DNA of 64,000 nucleotides, taken from Pannonibacter tanglangensis. GTDB taxonomy: Bacteria > Pseudomonadota > Alphaproteobacteria > Rhizobiales > Stappiaceae. The translations under genes were made by a program, and so were the position numbers. The stretch is taken from the NCBI RefSeq assembly GCF_009915685.1, contig NZ_JAABLP010000003.1; one strand, given 5' to 3'. Shown here one piece after another: positions 16,414 to 26,010 of this stretch. How positions within the stretch are numbered: position 1 is the first letter of the stretch; each line of letters opens with the position of its first letter. A model generated the notes under the pieces. It saw nothing but the letters and a program-made list of their open reading frames with translations, made no database searches and had not been told where the DNA came from.

Positions 16414-17496
16414 ATGCAACGACGCGAGTTCCTGAAAGCAGCCGCCGTCACGGCCGCCGCAAGCCCGGTGCTGGCCGCACCGGCCCTCGCCCAGGCGACC
16501 CTCAATCTCAAGCTGGTCGGCGGCTTCCCGCGCGGCTTTCCCGGCGTCGGCACCGGCGCGGAAAAGCTCGCCCGGCGCATCGAGGGCATGAGCGACGGCA
16601 AGGTGAAGATCACCTATTACGGCGGCGGCGAGCTGGTGCCCCCCTTCGAGGTGTTCTCGGCCGTGTCCAGCGGTGCCGCCGACATGGGGCACACAGCGCC
16701 CTACTTCCATGTCGGCAAGGTCCGCTCGGCCATGTATTTCACCACCGTGCCCTATGGTCTCGACCAGACGGAGCTGTCGGGCTGGATTGCCTTCGGCGGC
16801 GGTCAGGCCCTCTGGGATGAGGCCTATGCCCCCTTCGGCGTGAAGTCCTTCTATGCCGGAGGCTCCGGCGCGCAGGCCGGCGGCTGGTTCAAGAAGCCGA
16901 TCGAGAAGCTGGATGACCTCGCCGGTCTCAAGATGCGCATCGCCGGCCTTGGCGGCGACGTCATGCGCAAGCTCGGCGTCAACACGGTGCTGACCCCGCC
17001 GCCGGAAATCTACCAGGCGCTGCAGTCCGGGGTGGTCGATGCGGCGGAGTTCGTCGGGCCCTGGAACGATGTGGCGCTCGGCCTCTACAAGGTTGCGCCC
17101 TACTATTACCTGCCGGCGTTCCACGAGCCGGGACCGGCGCTGGAAATGCTGGTGAACCAGACCGTCTGGGGCAACCTCTCGCCGACGCTGCAGGCGATCT
17201 TCGCCAGTGCCGCCAAGGCGCAGGCCGAGGAGACGATTGCCGAGTTCCGCTACAACAACACGCGGGTGCTGGCCGACCTGACGAGCAAGGGCGCCAAGGT
17301 CTCCGCCTTCCCCGACGACGTGGTGGCGGCGCTCGGCAAGGCCTCGCGCGAGGTGCTCGACGCCTTCCCCAAGGGCGATCCGATGGCCGAGAAGATCCAC
17401 GGCGCCTATGTGGACTACATCCGCCTGTGTGCGGCCTATACCTCGGCGATGGAGGGCCGCATGTACCGCGACCGTTCCGCGGTCTGGGGCGTGTGA
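16414..17496 (+). CDS. TRAP transporter substrate-binding protein without adjacent permeases
   Basis: A 360-residue DctP-family binding protein of the longer TakP/DctP-like type. The Tat-type signal contains QRREFLKAAA and probably ends near PALAQA. GWFKKPIEKLDDLAGLKMRIAG carries the conserved Arg region, and a QSGVVDAAEFVGPWND block follows, as in 2-oxoacid-type binders. No DctQ or DctM genes are adjacent. It may use the permeases at 8688-10627 or ones outside the window. Confidence 0.88.
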   Translation: MQRREFLKAAAVTAAASPVLAAPALAQATLNLKLVGGFPRGFPGVGTGAEKLARRIEGMSDGKVKITYYGGGELVPPFEVFSAVSSGAADMGHTAPYFHVGKVRSAMYFTTVPYGLDQTELSGWIAFGGGQALWDEAYAPFGVKSFYAGGSGAQAGGWFKKPIEKLDDLAGLKMRIAGLGGDVMRKLGVNTVLTPPPEIYQALQSGVVDAAEFVGPWNDVALGLYKVAPYYYLPAFHEPGPALEMLVNQTVWGNLSPTLQAIFASAAKAQAEETIAEFRYNNTRVLADLTSKGAKVSAFPDDVVAALGKASREVLDAFPKGDPMAEKIHGAYVDYIRLCAAYTSAMEGRMYRDRSAVWGV

Positions 17497-17578
17497 GGCG
17501 CGCAGCAGATCCGATCGGGGGGCGGCGGGATGTCCGGCCTCCCGTCGCCTGTCCTGCCCGTGCTGACTGGAACCGACC

Positions 17579-18727
17579 ATGTCCGCCCCTTCCGTTCGTG
17601 ATGCTGGCGTTCGAGACGCTGGCGTTCGAGACGCTGGCCCTCGAGACGCCGGCCCTCGAGACGCTGGCCTTCAAGACGCTGGCCTTCATGGCGCTGGCCG
17701 CCCGCGCCTGCGCGACCTCGGCCGCGCCATCGGGCGCTTTGCCCCCGGCCCCCTGAACGCGATCACCGATGTGGCCGGTGTGCGGGTCGGGCATGTGACG
17801 CTGATCGAGGGGGAGCGGATCCGCACCGGCGCGACCGCGATCCTGCCGCATGGCGGCAACGTGTTTCAGGACAAGGTCCCGGCGGGCTTCGCGGTGCTGA
17901 ACGGGTTCGGCAAGTTTGCCGGATCGACGCAAATCGCGGAACTGGGGGAACTGGAGAGCCCGATCGTGCTCACCAACACCCTGGCCACGGGCCGGGCCAT
18001 CGAGGCGATCCATGCCCATGTGCTGGCCCAGCCGGGCAACGAGCGCGTCGTGTCGATCAACGCGGTGGTGGGCGAGACCAACGACAGCCGCCTCAACGAC
18101 ATCCGCGCCGGACGACCGACCGTGGCGGAGATCGGTGCGGCCCTCGCGGCCGCCCGCGAAGGGCCGGTGGCGGAGGGTGCCGTCGGGGCCGGCACGGGCA
18201 CCGTTGCCTTTGGCCTGAAGGGCGGGATCGGGACCGCGTCGCGCCGGGTGCCGCTCGGCGGTGCGGGCGAGGCGATGCTCGGGGTACTCGTGCAGGCAAA
18301 CTATGGCGGCAGCCTGCGCGTCGACGGCGTGCCGGTGGACACCCGCGCCACGGCAGACGCGGACGGGTCGATTGTCCTCATCCTGGCAACGGACGCTGCC
18401 CTTTGTCCGCGCAACCTGACGCGGCTGGCGACGCGCAGCTTTGGCGGTCTGGCCCGGACGGGCGCGGCCCTGTCCAACGGATCCGGCGACTATGCGCTGG
18501 CCTTCTCGACGGCCGGGAGCCTGCGCCTGACGCCGGAGCGCCGGGCCGGCACGGCCCCGTTCAGCGGGCTGGGCAATGACCGGATCTCGCCGCTGTTCGA
18601 GGCCGCCATCGAGGCGGCCGAAGAGGCGATCATCAACGCGCTGCTGGCGGCTGGCAGCCTGGAGGGCTTCGATGCGGGACGCATGAGGCCCTCCCGGTTT
18701 GAAGGGCTGGTGCTGCCGGCTGTCTGA
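17579..18727 (+). CDS. P1 family peptidase (DmpA/BapA-like aminopeptidase)
   Basis: A 382-residue N-terminal nucleophile peptidase of family P1 (DmpA, beta-aminopeptidases), which cleaves itself before a Ser to make alpha and beta chains. The core begins at NAITDVAGVRVGHVTLIEG; ATAILPHGGNVF, INAVVGETNDSRLND and the probable self-cleavage segment SNGSGDYALAFST are present. Unusually, residues 6-40 are a five-residue repeat (consensus VRDAG or PRDAG) with no counterpart in the family. If that tail is not used, translation could begin later, but no good internal start is seen. Confidence 0.85.
   Translation: MSAPSVRDAGVRDAGVRDAGPRDAGPRDAGLQDAGLHGAGRPRLRDLGRAIGRFAPGPLNAITDVAGVRVGHVTLIEGERIRTGATAILPHGGNVFQDKVPAGFAVLNGFGKFAGSTQIAELGELESPIVLTNTLATGRAIEAIHAHVLAQPGNERVVSINAVVGETNDSRLNDIRAGRPTVAEIGAALAAAREGPVAEGAVGAGTGTVAFGLKGGIGTASRRVPLGGAGEAMLGVLVQANYGGSLRVDGVPVDTRATADADGSIVLILATDAALCPRNLTRLATRSFGGLARTGAALSNGSGDYALAFSTAGSLRLTPERRAGTAPFSGLGNDRISPLFEAAIEAAEEAIINALLAAGSLEGFDAGRMRPSRFEGLVLPAV
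17594..17698 (+). repeat. 15-bp coding tandem repeat, seven copies
   Basis: Seven in-frame copies of a 15-base unit (type GTTCGAGACGCTGGC) encode VRDAG, VRDAG, VRDAG, PRDAG, PRDAG, LQDAG and LHGAG at the N-terminus of the P1 peptidase. Copy-number change would keep the frame. Confidence 0.85.
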
Positions 18728-18897
18728 GTGGAGGCGAACGGACGAGGTCGGCCGGGCCGCCAACACATGCCCGCTCCCCGACGAGGTCAGGGCCCTGTAT
18801 TGCCTGGATGGATCGAGAAGCCTCTCTGCTCCCCTCCCCCACGAGGAGGAGGACTGAGCGGCACAGACGCTGGTTCAAAGGCGCTTTTCGGGCGTCA

Positions 18898-19305
18898 TCA
18901 CCCGGTGATGGCGAGATACAGGCTCGTCAGCGCGGTCGCGGCGATGACGCCGAAGGTCGCGATCATCCCCGCCATGCGGAACTTGAGGTTTTCCGCAACC
19001 TGCGAGACGCCATAGGCATGGCTGAGACGACCGGCCAGCAGCACCGCGCCATAGCCATGCAGCAGCGCAAAGGGAGCCCCCTGCAGCTCGCACAGGGCAA
19101 GCAGCAGCAGCGCGAAGGGGACATATTCGGCAAAGTTCGCATGCACGCGCACGCGCCGCGTCAGGTCGGCATCGCCGCCATGCCCGAGGGCGACGCGGGC
19201 CTGGTTGCGCCGCGCGATGACGCGATAGGACAGGAACAGGAACAGCAATGCCAGCAGGGCCGCATAAACCGGCGTGACCATCAGGAGCAGGGCGAGCGAA
19301 TCCAA
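18898..19305 (-). CDS. MAPEG family membrane protein
   Basis: A 135-residue, four-segment membrane protein of the MAPEG family (glutathione S-transferase-like or eicosanoid-type). The hallmark RVRVHANFAEYVP is present, followed by LLAGRLSHAYG. The start is taken as TTG at 19305 because GGAGG lies five bases upstream; a TTG six codons earlier has no ribosome site. It lies 54 bases ahead of nothing in its own direction and is tail-to-tail with the P1 peptidase gene. Substrate unknown. Confidence 0.8.
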   Translation of the reverse strand: MDSLALLLMVTPVYAALLALLFLFLSYRVIARRNQARVALGHGGDADLTRRVRVHANFAEYVPFALLLLALCELQGAPFALLHGYGAVLLAGRLSHAYGVSQVAENLKFRMAGMIATFGVIAATALTSLYLAITG

Positions 19306-19359
19306 GAAAACCTCCGGGGGCAATGACTGTCGTCAGAAATCAGGCGACGGGCCGTCGTC

Positions 19360-20742
19360 TCAGCATTCGACGATATTCACCGCAAGCCCTCCGGTCGAGG
19401 TCTCCTTGTATTTTTCCGTCATGTCCAGTCCGGTCTGGCGCATGGTCTCGATGCAGCCGTCCAGCGGCACGAAATGGGTGCCATCCCCGCGCAGGGCGAG
19501 CGAGGCGGCCGTCACCGCCTTCACGGCGCCGACCGCGTTGCGTTCGATGCAGGGCACCTGCACCAGCCCGGCGATGGGGTCGCAGGTCATGCCGAGATGG
19601 TGCTCGAGCGCGATCTCGGCCGCGTTCTCGATCTGCTCGTTGGTGCCACCGAGCGCGGCGCAGAGGCCGGCGGCAGCCATGGCCGAGGCCGAGCCGACCT
19701 CGCCCTGGCAGCCCACCTCCGCGCCGGAAATCGAGGCGTTGGCCTTGATGATGCCGCCGATGGCGGCTGCGGTCAGCAGGAAGGTGCGGATGCCGGCCTG
19801 GTTGGCGTCGGGGCAATGGTCGAGGTAGTAGCGGATCACCGCCGGGATGACGCCGGCCGCGCCGTTGGTCGGGGCGGTCACCACCCGGCCGCCGGCGGCA
19901 TTCTCCTCGTTGACCGCCATGGCATAGACGCCGAGCCAGTCCATCACCGTGTGCTTGAAGGGCGAATTGTTGCCCTGGTCGGCCAGCAGCTTCTCGTGGA
20001 TGCCACGGGCCCGGCGCTTCACCTTCAGCCGCCCCGGCAGGATGCCGTCTTGCTTCAGGCCCCGGTTGATGCAGCCGTCCATCGCCGCCCAGATCCGGTC
20101 GAGCCCGGCCTCGACCTCGTCGTCGGGACGGGCGGCGCACTCATTGGCCCATTTCATCTGTGCAATGGTCAGGCCGGAGGCCTTGCCCATCTCCAGCATG
20201 GTGGCCGCATTGGGGAAGGGGTAGGGCACATCCTGCTGCGCCAGTTCGTTGCCGCCGCTGCGGCTCTGGCCGATCTCGTCGGCGCTGGCGATGAAGCCGC
20301 CGCCGATGGAATAGAGAACCAGCTCCGACAGGACCGCGCCGGCGGCGTCGAGCAGCTGGAACACCATGCCGTTGGAATGCAGCGGCAGCGCCGGGCCGAA
20401 GTCGAAGATCAGGTCCGTCTCGGGATCAAAGGAAAGCTGTGCGCCGCCCGGCGTGCGGATCTGCCGATCCCGCGCCAGGCGCTCCAGCATCGGCTCCACA
20501 TCCTCCGGGTCCATCTCGGCCGGCACGGCGCCCATCAGCCCGAGGAAAATGGCGCGGTCGGTGGCATGGCCCTTGCCGGTGAAGGCCAGCGATCCGTGCA
20601 GGCGCACCTGGATGCGCGCGGCGCCCTCCGGCAGGGGCGTGATCGACGACAGGAACCGCGCGGCCGCAACCATGGGCCCGATCGTGTGGGAGCTCGAAGG
20701 GCCGATACCGATCTTGAAGACGTCGAAGACGCTGATGAACAT
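19360..20742 (-). CDS. sdaA: L-serine ammonia-lyase
   Basis: A 460-residue single-chain iron-sulfur L-serine dehydratase that converts serine to pyruvate and ammonia. The N-terminal SVFDVFKIGIGPSSSHTIGPM motif is diagnostic. The cluster Cys residues fit MTCDPIAGLVQVPCIERN and the C-terminal NIVEC. The ATG at 20742 gives the family's usual start; an upstream start would add eight residues. It is followed by the MAPEG gene on the same strand. It may process serine or glycine-derived carbon from the amino-alcohol pathway nearby, but no direct link is seen. Confidence 0.94.
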   Translation of the reverse strand: MFISVFDVFKIGIGPSSSHTIGPMVAAARFLSSITPLPEGAARIQVRLHGSLAFTGKGHATDRAIFLGLMGAVPAEMDPEDVEPMLERLARDRQIRTPGGAQLSFDPETDLIFDFGPALPLHSNGMVFQLLDAAGAVLSELVLYSIGGGFIASADEIGQSRSGGNELAQQDVPYPFPNAATMLEMGKASGLTIAQMKWANECAARPDDEVEAGLDRIWAAMDGCINRGLKQDGILPGRLKVKRRARGIHEKLLADQGNNSPFKHTVMDWLGVYAMAVNEENAAGGRVVTAPTNGAAGVIPAVIRYYLDHCPDANQAGIRTFLLTAAAIGGIIKANASISGAEVGCQGEVGSASAMAAAGLCAALGGTNEQIENAAEIALEHHLGMTCDPIAGLVQVPCIERNAVGAVKAVTAASLALRGDGTHFVPLDGCIETMRQTGLDMTEKYKETSTGGLAVNIVEC

Positions 20743-20894
20743 GGATTTCCGCTGTCTGGTCCCCACCGGATCCTGTCCGGCGCGCGCGGATCATGCCTAT
20801 CTTTTGGGCTCCCGTCACGGGGGCGAATGGATGGTTTCCCCTGCGTGCCGGTTTCGCGCCAGAAGGACGTCGCAACCGGCGCCGCGCAGGGCCG

Positions 20895-21620
20895 TCAGCC
20901 GGCCCGGGCCGGTCCGGCCGCATGTGGCCAGAGCGTGTCGTAGACGGCCTGGGAAAAACCGATGTGCTCGGTCAGCAGGTGCTCGGCCCGGGCCGAATCA
21001 CGGTCAAGGGCCGCTTCCATCAGCAGCGTGTGATGCGCAAGGCCGAGGGTGCGGACATAGAGCGCCCGCAGCGTGCCGTCGCGGTCATCCTGCATGCGCT
21101 GGCGCACATCGGGCGCGCTCAGCATGTAGCGGTTGTGGCGGCGAAGCTGGGCGGAGATCTGCGTGGCGAAGAGCGTGAGCCAGGGCGCGGTCGCCCCCGC
21201 CAGCAACGTGGCATGGAAGGCATCGTGACGGGCTTCCCAGAGGCGGATGCTGGCCGGCTCGGCATCCGGATCGGGGGACGGCGTCGAGGCCAGCAGGTGA
21301 TGCGCCGCCACAACCGCAGCCTCCCACGCCTGGTCGCCTTCGGCCACCGACCGCGCCAGCAGCCGCAGCTCCAGCGCGAGGCGGGCCTCCTGCAGGTCCT
21401 TCAGGCTCTCCGCCGACACGCCGGCGACCCGGAAGCCCTTGTTCGGCGCCAGCACGACCAGCCGTTCGGCCTCCAGACGGGACAGGGCCTCGCGCAAGGG
21501 CGTCCAGCCGAAGCCGAACCGGTCCTTCAGGCTCGAAACGGTCAGGGGCGCATCCGGTGCCAGGCTGCAGTCAAGTATGGCGCCCCGGAGCGCGAGATAC
21601 GCATCCTCTGTCTTGGGCAT
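20895..21620 (-). CDS. GntR family regulator, FCD type, beside the kynurenine genes
   Basis: A 241-residue regulator with an N-terminal winged HTH (SSLKDRFGFGWTPLREALSRLEAERLV) and an FCD ligand-binding domain with metal-site-type residues (HDAFHATLLAG, then HHTLLMEA). The ATG at 21620 has GGAGA seven bases upstream. It is divergent from kynU and is therefore the likely repressor of the kynurenine genes, sensing tryptophan or kynurenine. This assignment is from context. Confidence 0.85.
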   Translation of the reverse strand: MPKTEDAYLALRGAILDCSLAPDAPLTVSSLKDRFGFGWTPLREALSRLEAERLVVLAPNKGFRVAGVSAESLKDLQEARLALELRLLARSVAEGDQAWEAAVVAAHHLLASTPSPDPDAEPASIRLWEARHDAFHATLLAGATAPWLTLFATQISAQLRRHNRYMLSAPDVRQRMQDDRDGTLRALYVRTLGLAHHTLLMEAALDRDSARAEHLLTEHIGFSQAVYDTLWPHAAGPARAG

Positions 21621-21675
21621 GGCGGTCTCCGCATGGATTCCCGTCAGACCTGCGTCAAAATATATCAAGTGTCAA

Positions 21676-21687
21676 ATTATATATAAT
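21676..21687. promoter_or_regulatory. AT-rich palindrome in the gntR/kynU promoter
   Basis: ATTATATATAAT is a perfect 12-base palindrome that contains TATAAT on both strands, in a very GC-rich genome. It lies between gntR and kynU. An 11 of 12 match (ATTATATATTAT) occurs ahead of kynB at 26589-26600, so it is a candidate shared operator or promoter element. Confidence 0.5.
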
Positions 21688-21779
21688 ACCGTTGCACCAG
21701 TCCCCGGAGGCTGTTAGCCTTGGCGTCAGTCACAAGGCGGGTGTCCGTCCCGCCGGGAAGAACAACCGAGGGAGCTTCG

Positions 21780-23009
21780 ATGACCACCCACATCACATCG
21801 CATCCGCTGGATGCCGGAGATCCGCTGGCCGCCAAGCGCGCCGCTTTCGATCTGCCGGCCGGCGTGATCTATCTCGACGGCAACTCGCTTGGCGCCCTGC
21901 CCGCGCATGTGCCGGCCCGCGTCGAGGAGGTCGTGCGCACGCAGTGGGGCACCAGCCTGATCCGCGCCTGGAACACCCATGGCTGGGTGGAGATGCAGCG
22001 GCGCATCGGCGACCGCATCGGCCGGCTCGTCGGCGCGGCACCCGGCCAGATCGTGGCGGGCGACAGCACCTCGATCAACCTGTTCAAGGTTCTCGCGGCC
22101 GCGCTGGCGCTGCGTCCGGAGCGCAAGGTGATCCTGTCCGACACCGGCAACTTCCCGACCGACCTCTACATGGCCCAGGGCCTGCGCGACCTGCTCGGCC
22201 AGGGACACGAGCTGCGCCTCGTGGCGCCCGAAGAGGTGGCGGATGCCATCGACGAGAGCATCGCGGTGACGATGATCACGCAGGTCGACTACCGCACCGG
22301 CCGCCGCCACGACATGAAGGACCTGACCGCCCGCGCCCACGCTGCCGGGGCGATCGCGATCTGGGATCTCGCCCATTCCGCCGGCGCCTTCCAGGTGGAG
22401 CTCGACGCCTGCCAGGCCGATTTTGCCATCGGTTGCGGCTACAAGTATCTCAACGGCGGCCCCGGTGCCCCAGCCTTCGTCTATGTCGCGGAACGCCACC
22501 ACGCGACGGCGGTGCAGCCGCTCGCCGGCTGGCACGGGCATGATGCGCCGTTTGCCTTCGATCTTGACTATCGCCCGGCCCATGGCGTCGACCAGATGAA
22601 GGTCGGCACGCCGCCCGTCCTGTCGATGGCAGCCCTCGAAGCGGCGCTCGAGGTCTTCGACGATGTGGACATGACGGCGCTCAGGGCGAAGTCCGTGTCG
22701 CTGTGCGAGCTGTTCATCCGCGAAGTGGAGAGCCGCTGCGAGGGCCTGGTCCTGGCCAGCCCGCGCAACGCCGACCAGCGCGGCAGCCAGGTCTCGTTCC
22801 GCTTCCCCGAGGGCTATGCGCTGATGCAGGCGCTGATCGCGCGCGGCGTCATCGGCGACTTCCGGGCCCCCGACATCGTCCGCTTCGGCTTCACGCCGCT
22901 CTATGTCTCCCATGCCGACGTGATCGCCGCCGTGGACATCCTGGCCGACATCCTGGCCACCCGTGCCTGGGACCGGCCCGAGTACAAGACCCGCGCGAAG
23001 GTGACCTGA
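21780..23009 (+). CDS. kynU: Kynureninase
   Basis: A 409-residue PLP enzyme that cleaves kynurenine to anthranilate and alanine. FDLPAGVIYLDGNSLGALP at the start, IWDLAHSAGAFQVEL (Asp for the pyridine nitrogen) and the PLP-Lys block GCGYKYLNGGPGAP are diagnostic. The ATG at 21780 has GGGAG upstream and gives the normal length. One base separates it from kynA, so the two are cotranscribed. Confidence 0.96.
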   Translation: MTTHITSHPLDAGDPLAAKRAAFDLPAGVIYLDGNSLGALPAHVPARVEEVVRTQWGTSLIRAWNTHGWVEMQRRIGDRIGRLVGAAPGQIVAGDSTSINLFKVLAAALALRPERKVILSDTGNFPTDLYMAQGLRDLLGQGHELRLVAPEEVADAIDESIAVTMITQVDYRTGRRHDMKDLTARAHAAGAIAIWDLAHSAGAFQVELDACQADFAIGCGYKYLNGGPGAPAFVYVAERHHATAVQPLAGWHGHDAPFAFDLDYRPAHGVDQMKVGTPPVLSMAALEAALEVFDDVDMTALRAKSVSLCELFIREVESRCEGLVLASPRNADQRGSQVSFRFPEGYALMQALIARGVIGDFRAPDIVRFGFTPLYVSHADVIAAVDILADILATRAWDRPEYKTRAKVT

Positions 23010-23010
23010 G

Positions 23011-23880
23011 ATGAGCGACGCCCAATGCCCGATGGCGCCCAAGCCGGCCAAGGCCTATGACCCGGCCGAGGACGGCGCGCAGATGCGCTTCGACGGCCGC
23101 ATGTCCTATGGCGACTATCTGGGACTGGACAAGATCCTGTCGGCCCAGAAGCCGCTGTCGACGGCCGATGACGAGCTGCTGTTCATCATCCAGCACCAGA
23201 CCTCCGAGCTGTGGATGAAGCTCGCCCTGCACGAGCTGGCCACGGCCAAGGCGCTCATTGCCGCCGATGACGTGCAGCCGGCCTTCAAGCTGCTGGCCCG
23301 GGTCGCGCGGATCTTCGAGCAGCTCAACTCTGCCTGGGATGTGCTGCGCACGATGACGCCCAGCGACTACACGACCTTCCGCAACGCGCTCGGTCAGTCC
23401 TCGGGCTTCCAGTCGTTCCAGTACCGGGCGATCGAATACATGGTCGGCAACAAGAACGCTGCCATGATGCGCCCGCACGAGCATGTCGACGGGGTCTACA
23501 GCTGGCTGGAGGGGATCCGGCAGGACACGGGCCTCTATGACGAGGCGATCCGCCTGCTCGCCCGCAACGGCTTTGCCATTTCGGAGGCGGTGCTCAAGCG
23601 GGACGTCTCGGCCCCCTACCAGGCGGACGAGAGCGTGCGTCTGGCCTGGATCGAGGTCTACCGCGATCCGGCGCGCCACTGGTCTCTGTATGAACTGGCC
23701 GAGAAGCTCGTGGACTTCGAGGACTATTTCCGGCGCTGGCGCTTCAATCACGTCACGACAGTGGAACGGGTGATCGGCTTCAAGCGCGGCACTGGCGGCA
23801 CCAGCGGCGTGACCTACCTGAAGCGCATGCTGGACGTGGTGCTGTTCCCCGAGCTGTGGGCCATGCGCGCCGATCTGTGA
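23011..23880 (+). CDS. kynA: Tryptophan 2,3-dioxygenase
   Basis: A 289-residue heme dioxygenase that opens tryptophan to N-formylkynurenine. FIIQHQTSELWMKL contains the substrate-side His; SGFQSFQYRAIEYMVGNKN and the C-terminal FKRGTGGTSGVTYLKRML are family signatures. Length is normal for bacterial enzymes. With kynU and the kynB gene at 26669 it completes tryptophan to anthranilate. Confidence 0.97.
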   Translation: MSDAQCPMAPKPAKAYDPAEDGAQMRFDGRMSYGDYLGLDKILSAQKPLSTADDELLFIIQHQTSELWMKLALHELATAKALIAADDVQPAFKLLARVARIFEQLNSAWDVLRTMTPSDYTTFRNALGQSSGFQSFQYRAIEYMVGNKNAAMMRPHEHVDGVYSWLEGIRQDTGLYDEAIRLLARNGFAISEAVLKRDVSAPYQADESVRLAWIEVYRDPARHWSLYELAEKLVDFEDYFRRWRFNHVTTVERVIGFKRGTGGTSGVTYLKRMLDVVLFPELWAMRADL

Positions 23881-23925
23881 TGCCGGGGCGCCGGCCCCAT
23901 CCCGGCGCCTCGACTGAAAGGGCGG

Positions 23926-26010
23926 TCAGGAGCGAAGCACCCTCAGCCCCTGACCGTCCCGCATCCGCGCCAGCAGTTCCTGGCGCTCGCGGTTGGCGGC
24001 ATAGAGCCGCGCGAAGTCGTCAAAGGGCACCGGACGGCTGAAGTAGAACCCCTGGTATTCGTCGCAGCCATTCTCGACCAGCCAGTCCAGCTCCTCGCCC
24101 TGCTCCACCCCTTCCGCCACGATCCGGACCTTCAGCACCTGGCCGAGCGACACGATCAGCCGGGTGATCGGGGCCGTGTGCTTGAGATCGCGGATGAAGG
24201 TCTGGTCGATCTTGAGCACGTCGATCGGGTACTTCTGCAGATAGGCCAGGTTGGAATAGCCGGTGCCGAAGTCGTCAATGATGATCTGGTAGCCGCGCTT
24301 CTTCATCCGGGCGAGCGCCATGCGGATCGCCTCGCTGTCGCCCAGGAGCACCGATTCCGTGATCTCGAAGCCGAGCCGCTCGGGATTGCAGCCGGTTTCC
24401 TCCGGCAGATGCAGGATCTTGTCGATCAGGTCCGGATCGGAGAACTGGCGCGGGCTGAGGTTGATCGACAGGGAAATGTCGATGCCCGCCTCCTGCATCC
24501 GCGTCTGCTGCCGCGCCACGTTGCGGTACACCCATTCGCCGATGTTGATGATCATCCCGGTCTCCTCGCAGGCCGGGATGAAGGAGCCGGGGCCAAGCAG
24601 GCCGCGTTCGGGATGCTGCCAGCGGATCAGGGCTTCCGCTGCCACGATCTCGCCGGTCTTGACGCTGAGGCGCGGCTGGTAGAACAACACGAACTCGTCC
24701 CGTTCCAGTGCCCGCCAGAGATCCTTTTCCAGCGTCACCTTTTCCTCGAGACGCTGGCGCAGGTCCATCGAGAAGGCGGTGACCTTGCTGGAGCGGTCGG
24801 ACTTGGCCTCGAACAGCGCCAGGTCGCAATGGCGCATCAGCGTGTCCATGTCGGCACCGTCGTCGGGGCAGATGCTGAGGCCGACCGCCAGGGTCGTCTG
24901 CAGCACGTGCCCGCCGATGTCCATGGGCTCGAGGAACAGGTCGATCAGCTGCCGCCCGAACTCCTGCGGGTTGAGGGTCCCGGTGCGGTCCGGCATGCAG
25001 ATCAGGAACTCGTCGCCGCCCAGACGCGCCACGGTGCCGCGCTCCGCAACAAAGCCCGCCAGCCGGCCGGCCACCGCCTTCAGCAGCAGGTCGCCGATGG
25101 CATGGCCCAGCGTGTCGTTGACGGTCTTGAAGCCGTTGAGATCCAGAAAATAGAGGAACAGGTTCTGGGCGTCGGAGACGGCCGTGCGGATCATCTTCGG
25201 CAGGTGCGCCTGCAGGAACACGCGGTTCGGCAGGCCCGTCAGGATGTCATGATCGGCGAAGAAGCGCGCCCGCTCCTGCGTCTCCTTCAGCTCGGTGACG
25301 TCGATCTCGCTGACCAGATAGGCCGGCACGCCGGTGACCGCATCGCGGCAGGCCCGCGCGGTGATCTCGTGCCAGCGGATGCCGCGGCTGGTGCGGGTCT
25401 GCGCCACCACCTTGCAGTCCGAGCCATAGTCGAGCGCACCGGTCAGGGCGTCGGCCACGCTGGCGTCGACGAGCCGGTTGTGCAGCGACAGGTCGGCGTC
25501 GATCTGGGAGGCGCGCGACGCGGGGTTGCGGTAGAGCGGCGCGCCGTTGCGCGAGAACAGCGAGATCATCACCGGCGTGTGCAGCAGCGCCTCGGCGCTG
25601 CGCAGCGTCTCGGGCCGGATGTCATGGTTGACGGTGCCCTCGCAGAGCATCGCCATGCGGCCGTCGCGCAGCCGGAGGCCGCGGAAGACGACCTGCAGGG
25701 TCTTGGGCACGCCGTTGGGATAGATGGTCCAGTTCTCGGAGAAGGTCGCGTCGGCGCGGAGGAAGTCGGTCCGGTACTGCGCCAGCCGCTCCGCCACGGC
25801 ACGGGACATGTCGGCCCCGAGATCGCGCTTGCGCAGGTCACAGAGGCTGGCGGCACCCCAGACATCGAGGGCGCTGCGGTTGCCCCAGACGATGCGCTTG
25901 CGGTCGAAGTCGTACACCCACATCGCCGTGGCGATCCGGTCCACCTGCGCCAGCAGTTCGCGCGGGTCGATCGCATCCAGCAGGTCGGTTCCGGCTTCGC
26001 TGAGGCTCAT
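23926..26010 (-). CDS. PAS-GGDEF-EAL cyclic di-GMP protein
   Basis: A 694-residue soluble protein. PAS-type sensing sequence fills about residues 15-250 (AMWVYDFDRKRIVWGNRSAL at the start), then GGDEF and EAL domains. The cyclase motif is intact (RLGGDEFLICM), but the RxxD inhibitory site upstream is absent. The EAL domain has AAEALIRWQHPERG, DDFGTGYSNL and EGVEQGEELDWL, so phosphodiesterase activity looks possible too. The ATG at 26010 has AGGA upstream; a longer frame adds Pro/Arg-rich sequence with no domain. It interrupts the kyn gene group in the opposite direction. Confidence 0.9.
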   Translation of the reverse strand: MSLSEAGTDLLDAIDPRELLAQVDRIATAMWVYDFDRKRIVWGNRSALDVWGAASLCDLRKRDLGADMSRAVAERLAQYRTDFLRADATFSENWTIYPNGVPKTLQVVFRGLRLRDGRMAMLCEGTVNHDIRPETLRSAEALLHTPVMISLFSRNGAPLYRNPASRASQIDADLSLHNRLVDASVADALTGALDYGSDCKVVAQTRTSRGIRWHEITARACRDAVTGVPAYLVSEIDVTELKETQERARFFADHDILTGLPNRVFLQAHLPKMIRTAVSDAQNLFLYFLDLNGFKTVNDTLGHAIGDLLLKAVAGRLAGFVAERGTVARLGGDEFLICMPDRTGTLNPQEFGRQLIDLFLEPMDIGGHVLQTTLAVGLSICPDDGADMDTLMRHCDLALFEAKSDRSSKVTAFSMDLRQRLEEKVTLEKDLWRALERDEFVLFYQPRLSVKTGEIVAAEALIRWQHPERGLLGPGSFIPACEETGMIINIGEWVYRNVARQQTRMQEAGIDISLSINLSPRQFSDPDLIDKILHLPEETGCNPERLGFEITESVLLGDSEAIRMALARMKKRGYQIIIDDFGTGYSNLAYLQKYPIDVLKIDQTFIRDLKHTAPITRLIVSLGQVLKVRIVAEGVEQGEELDWLVENGCDEYQGFYFSRPVPFDDFARLYAANRERQELLARMRDGQGLRVLRS

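Noticed and set aside
15934..17580. A long minus-strand frame across the alcohol dehydrogenase end and the TRAP binding-protein gene
   Set aside because: It spans two well-supported plus-strand genes, and its product has no recognisable family.
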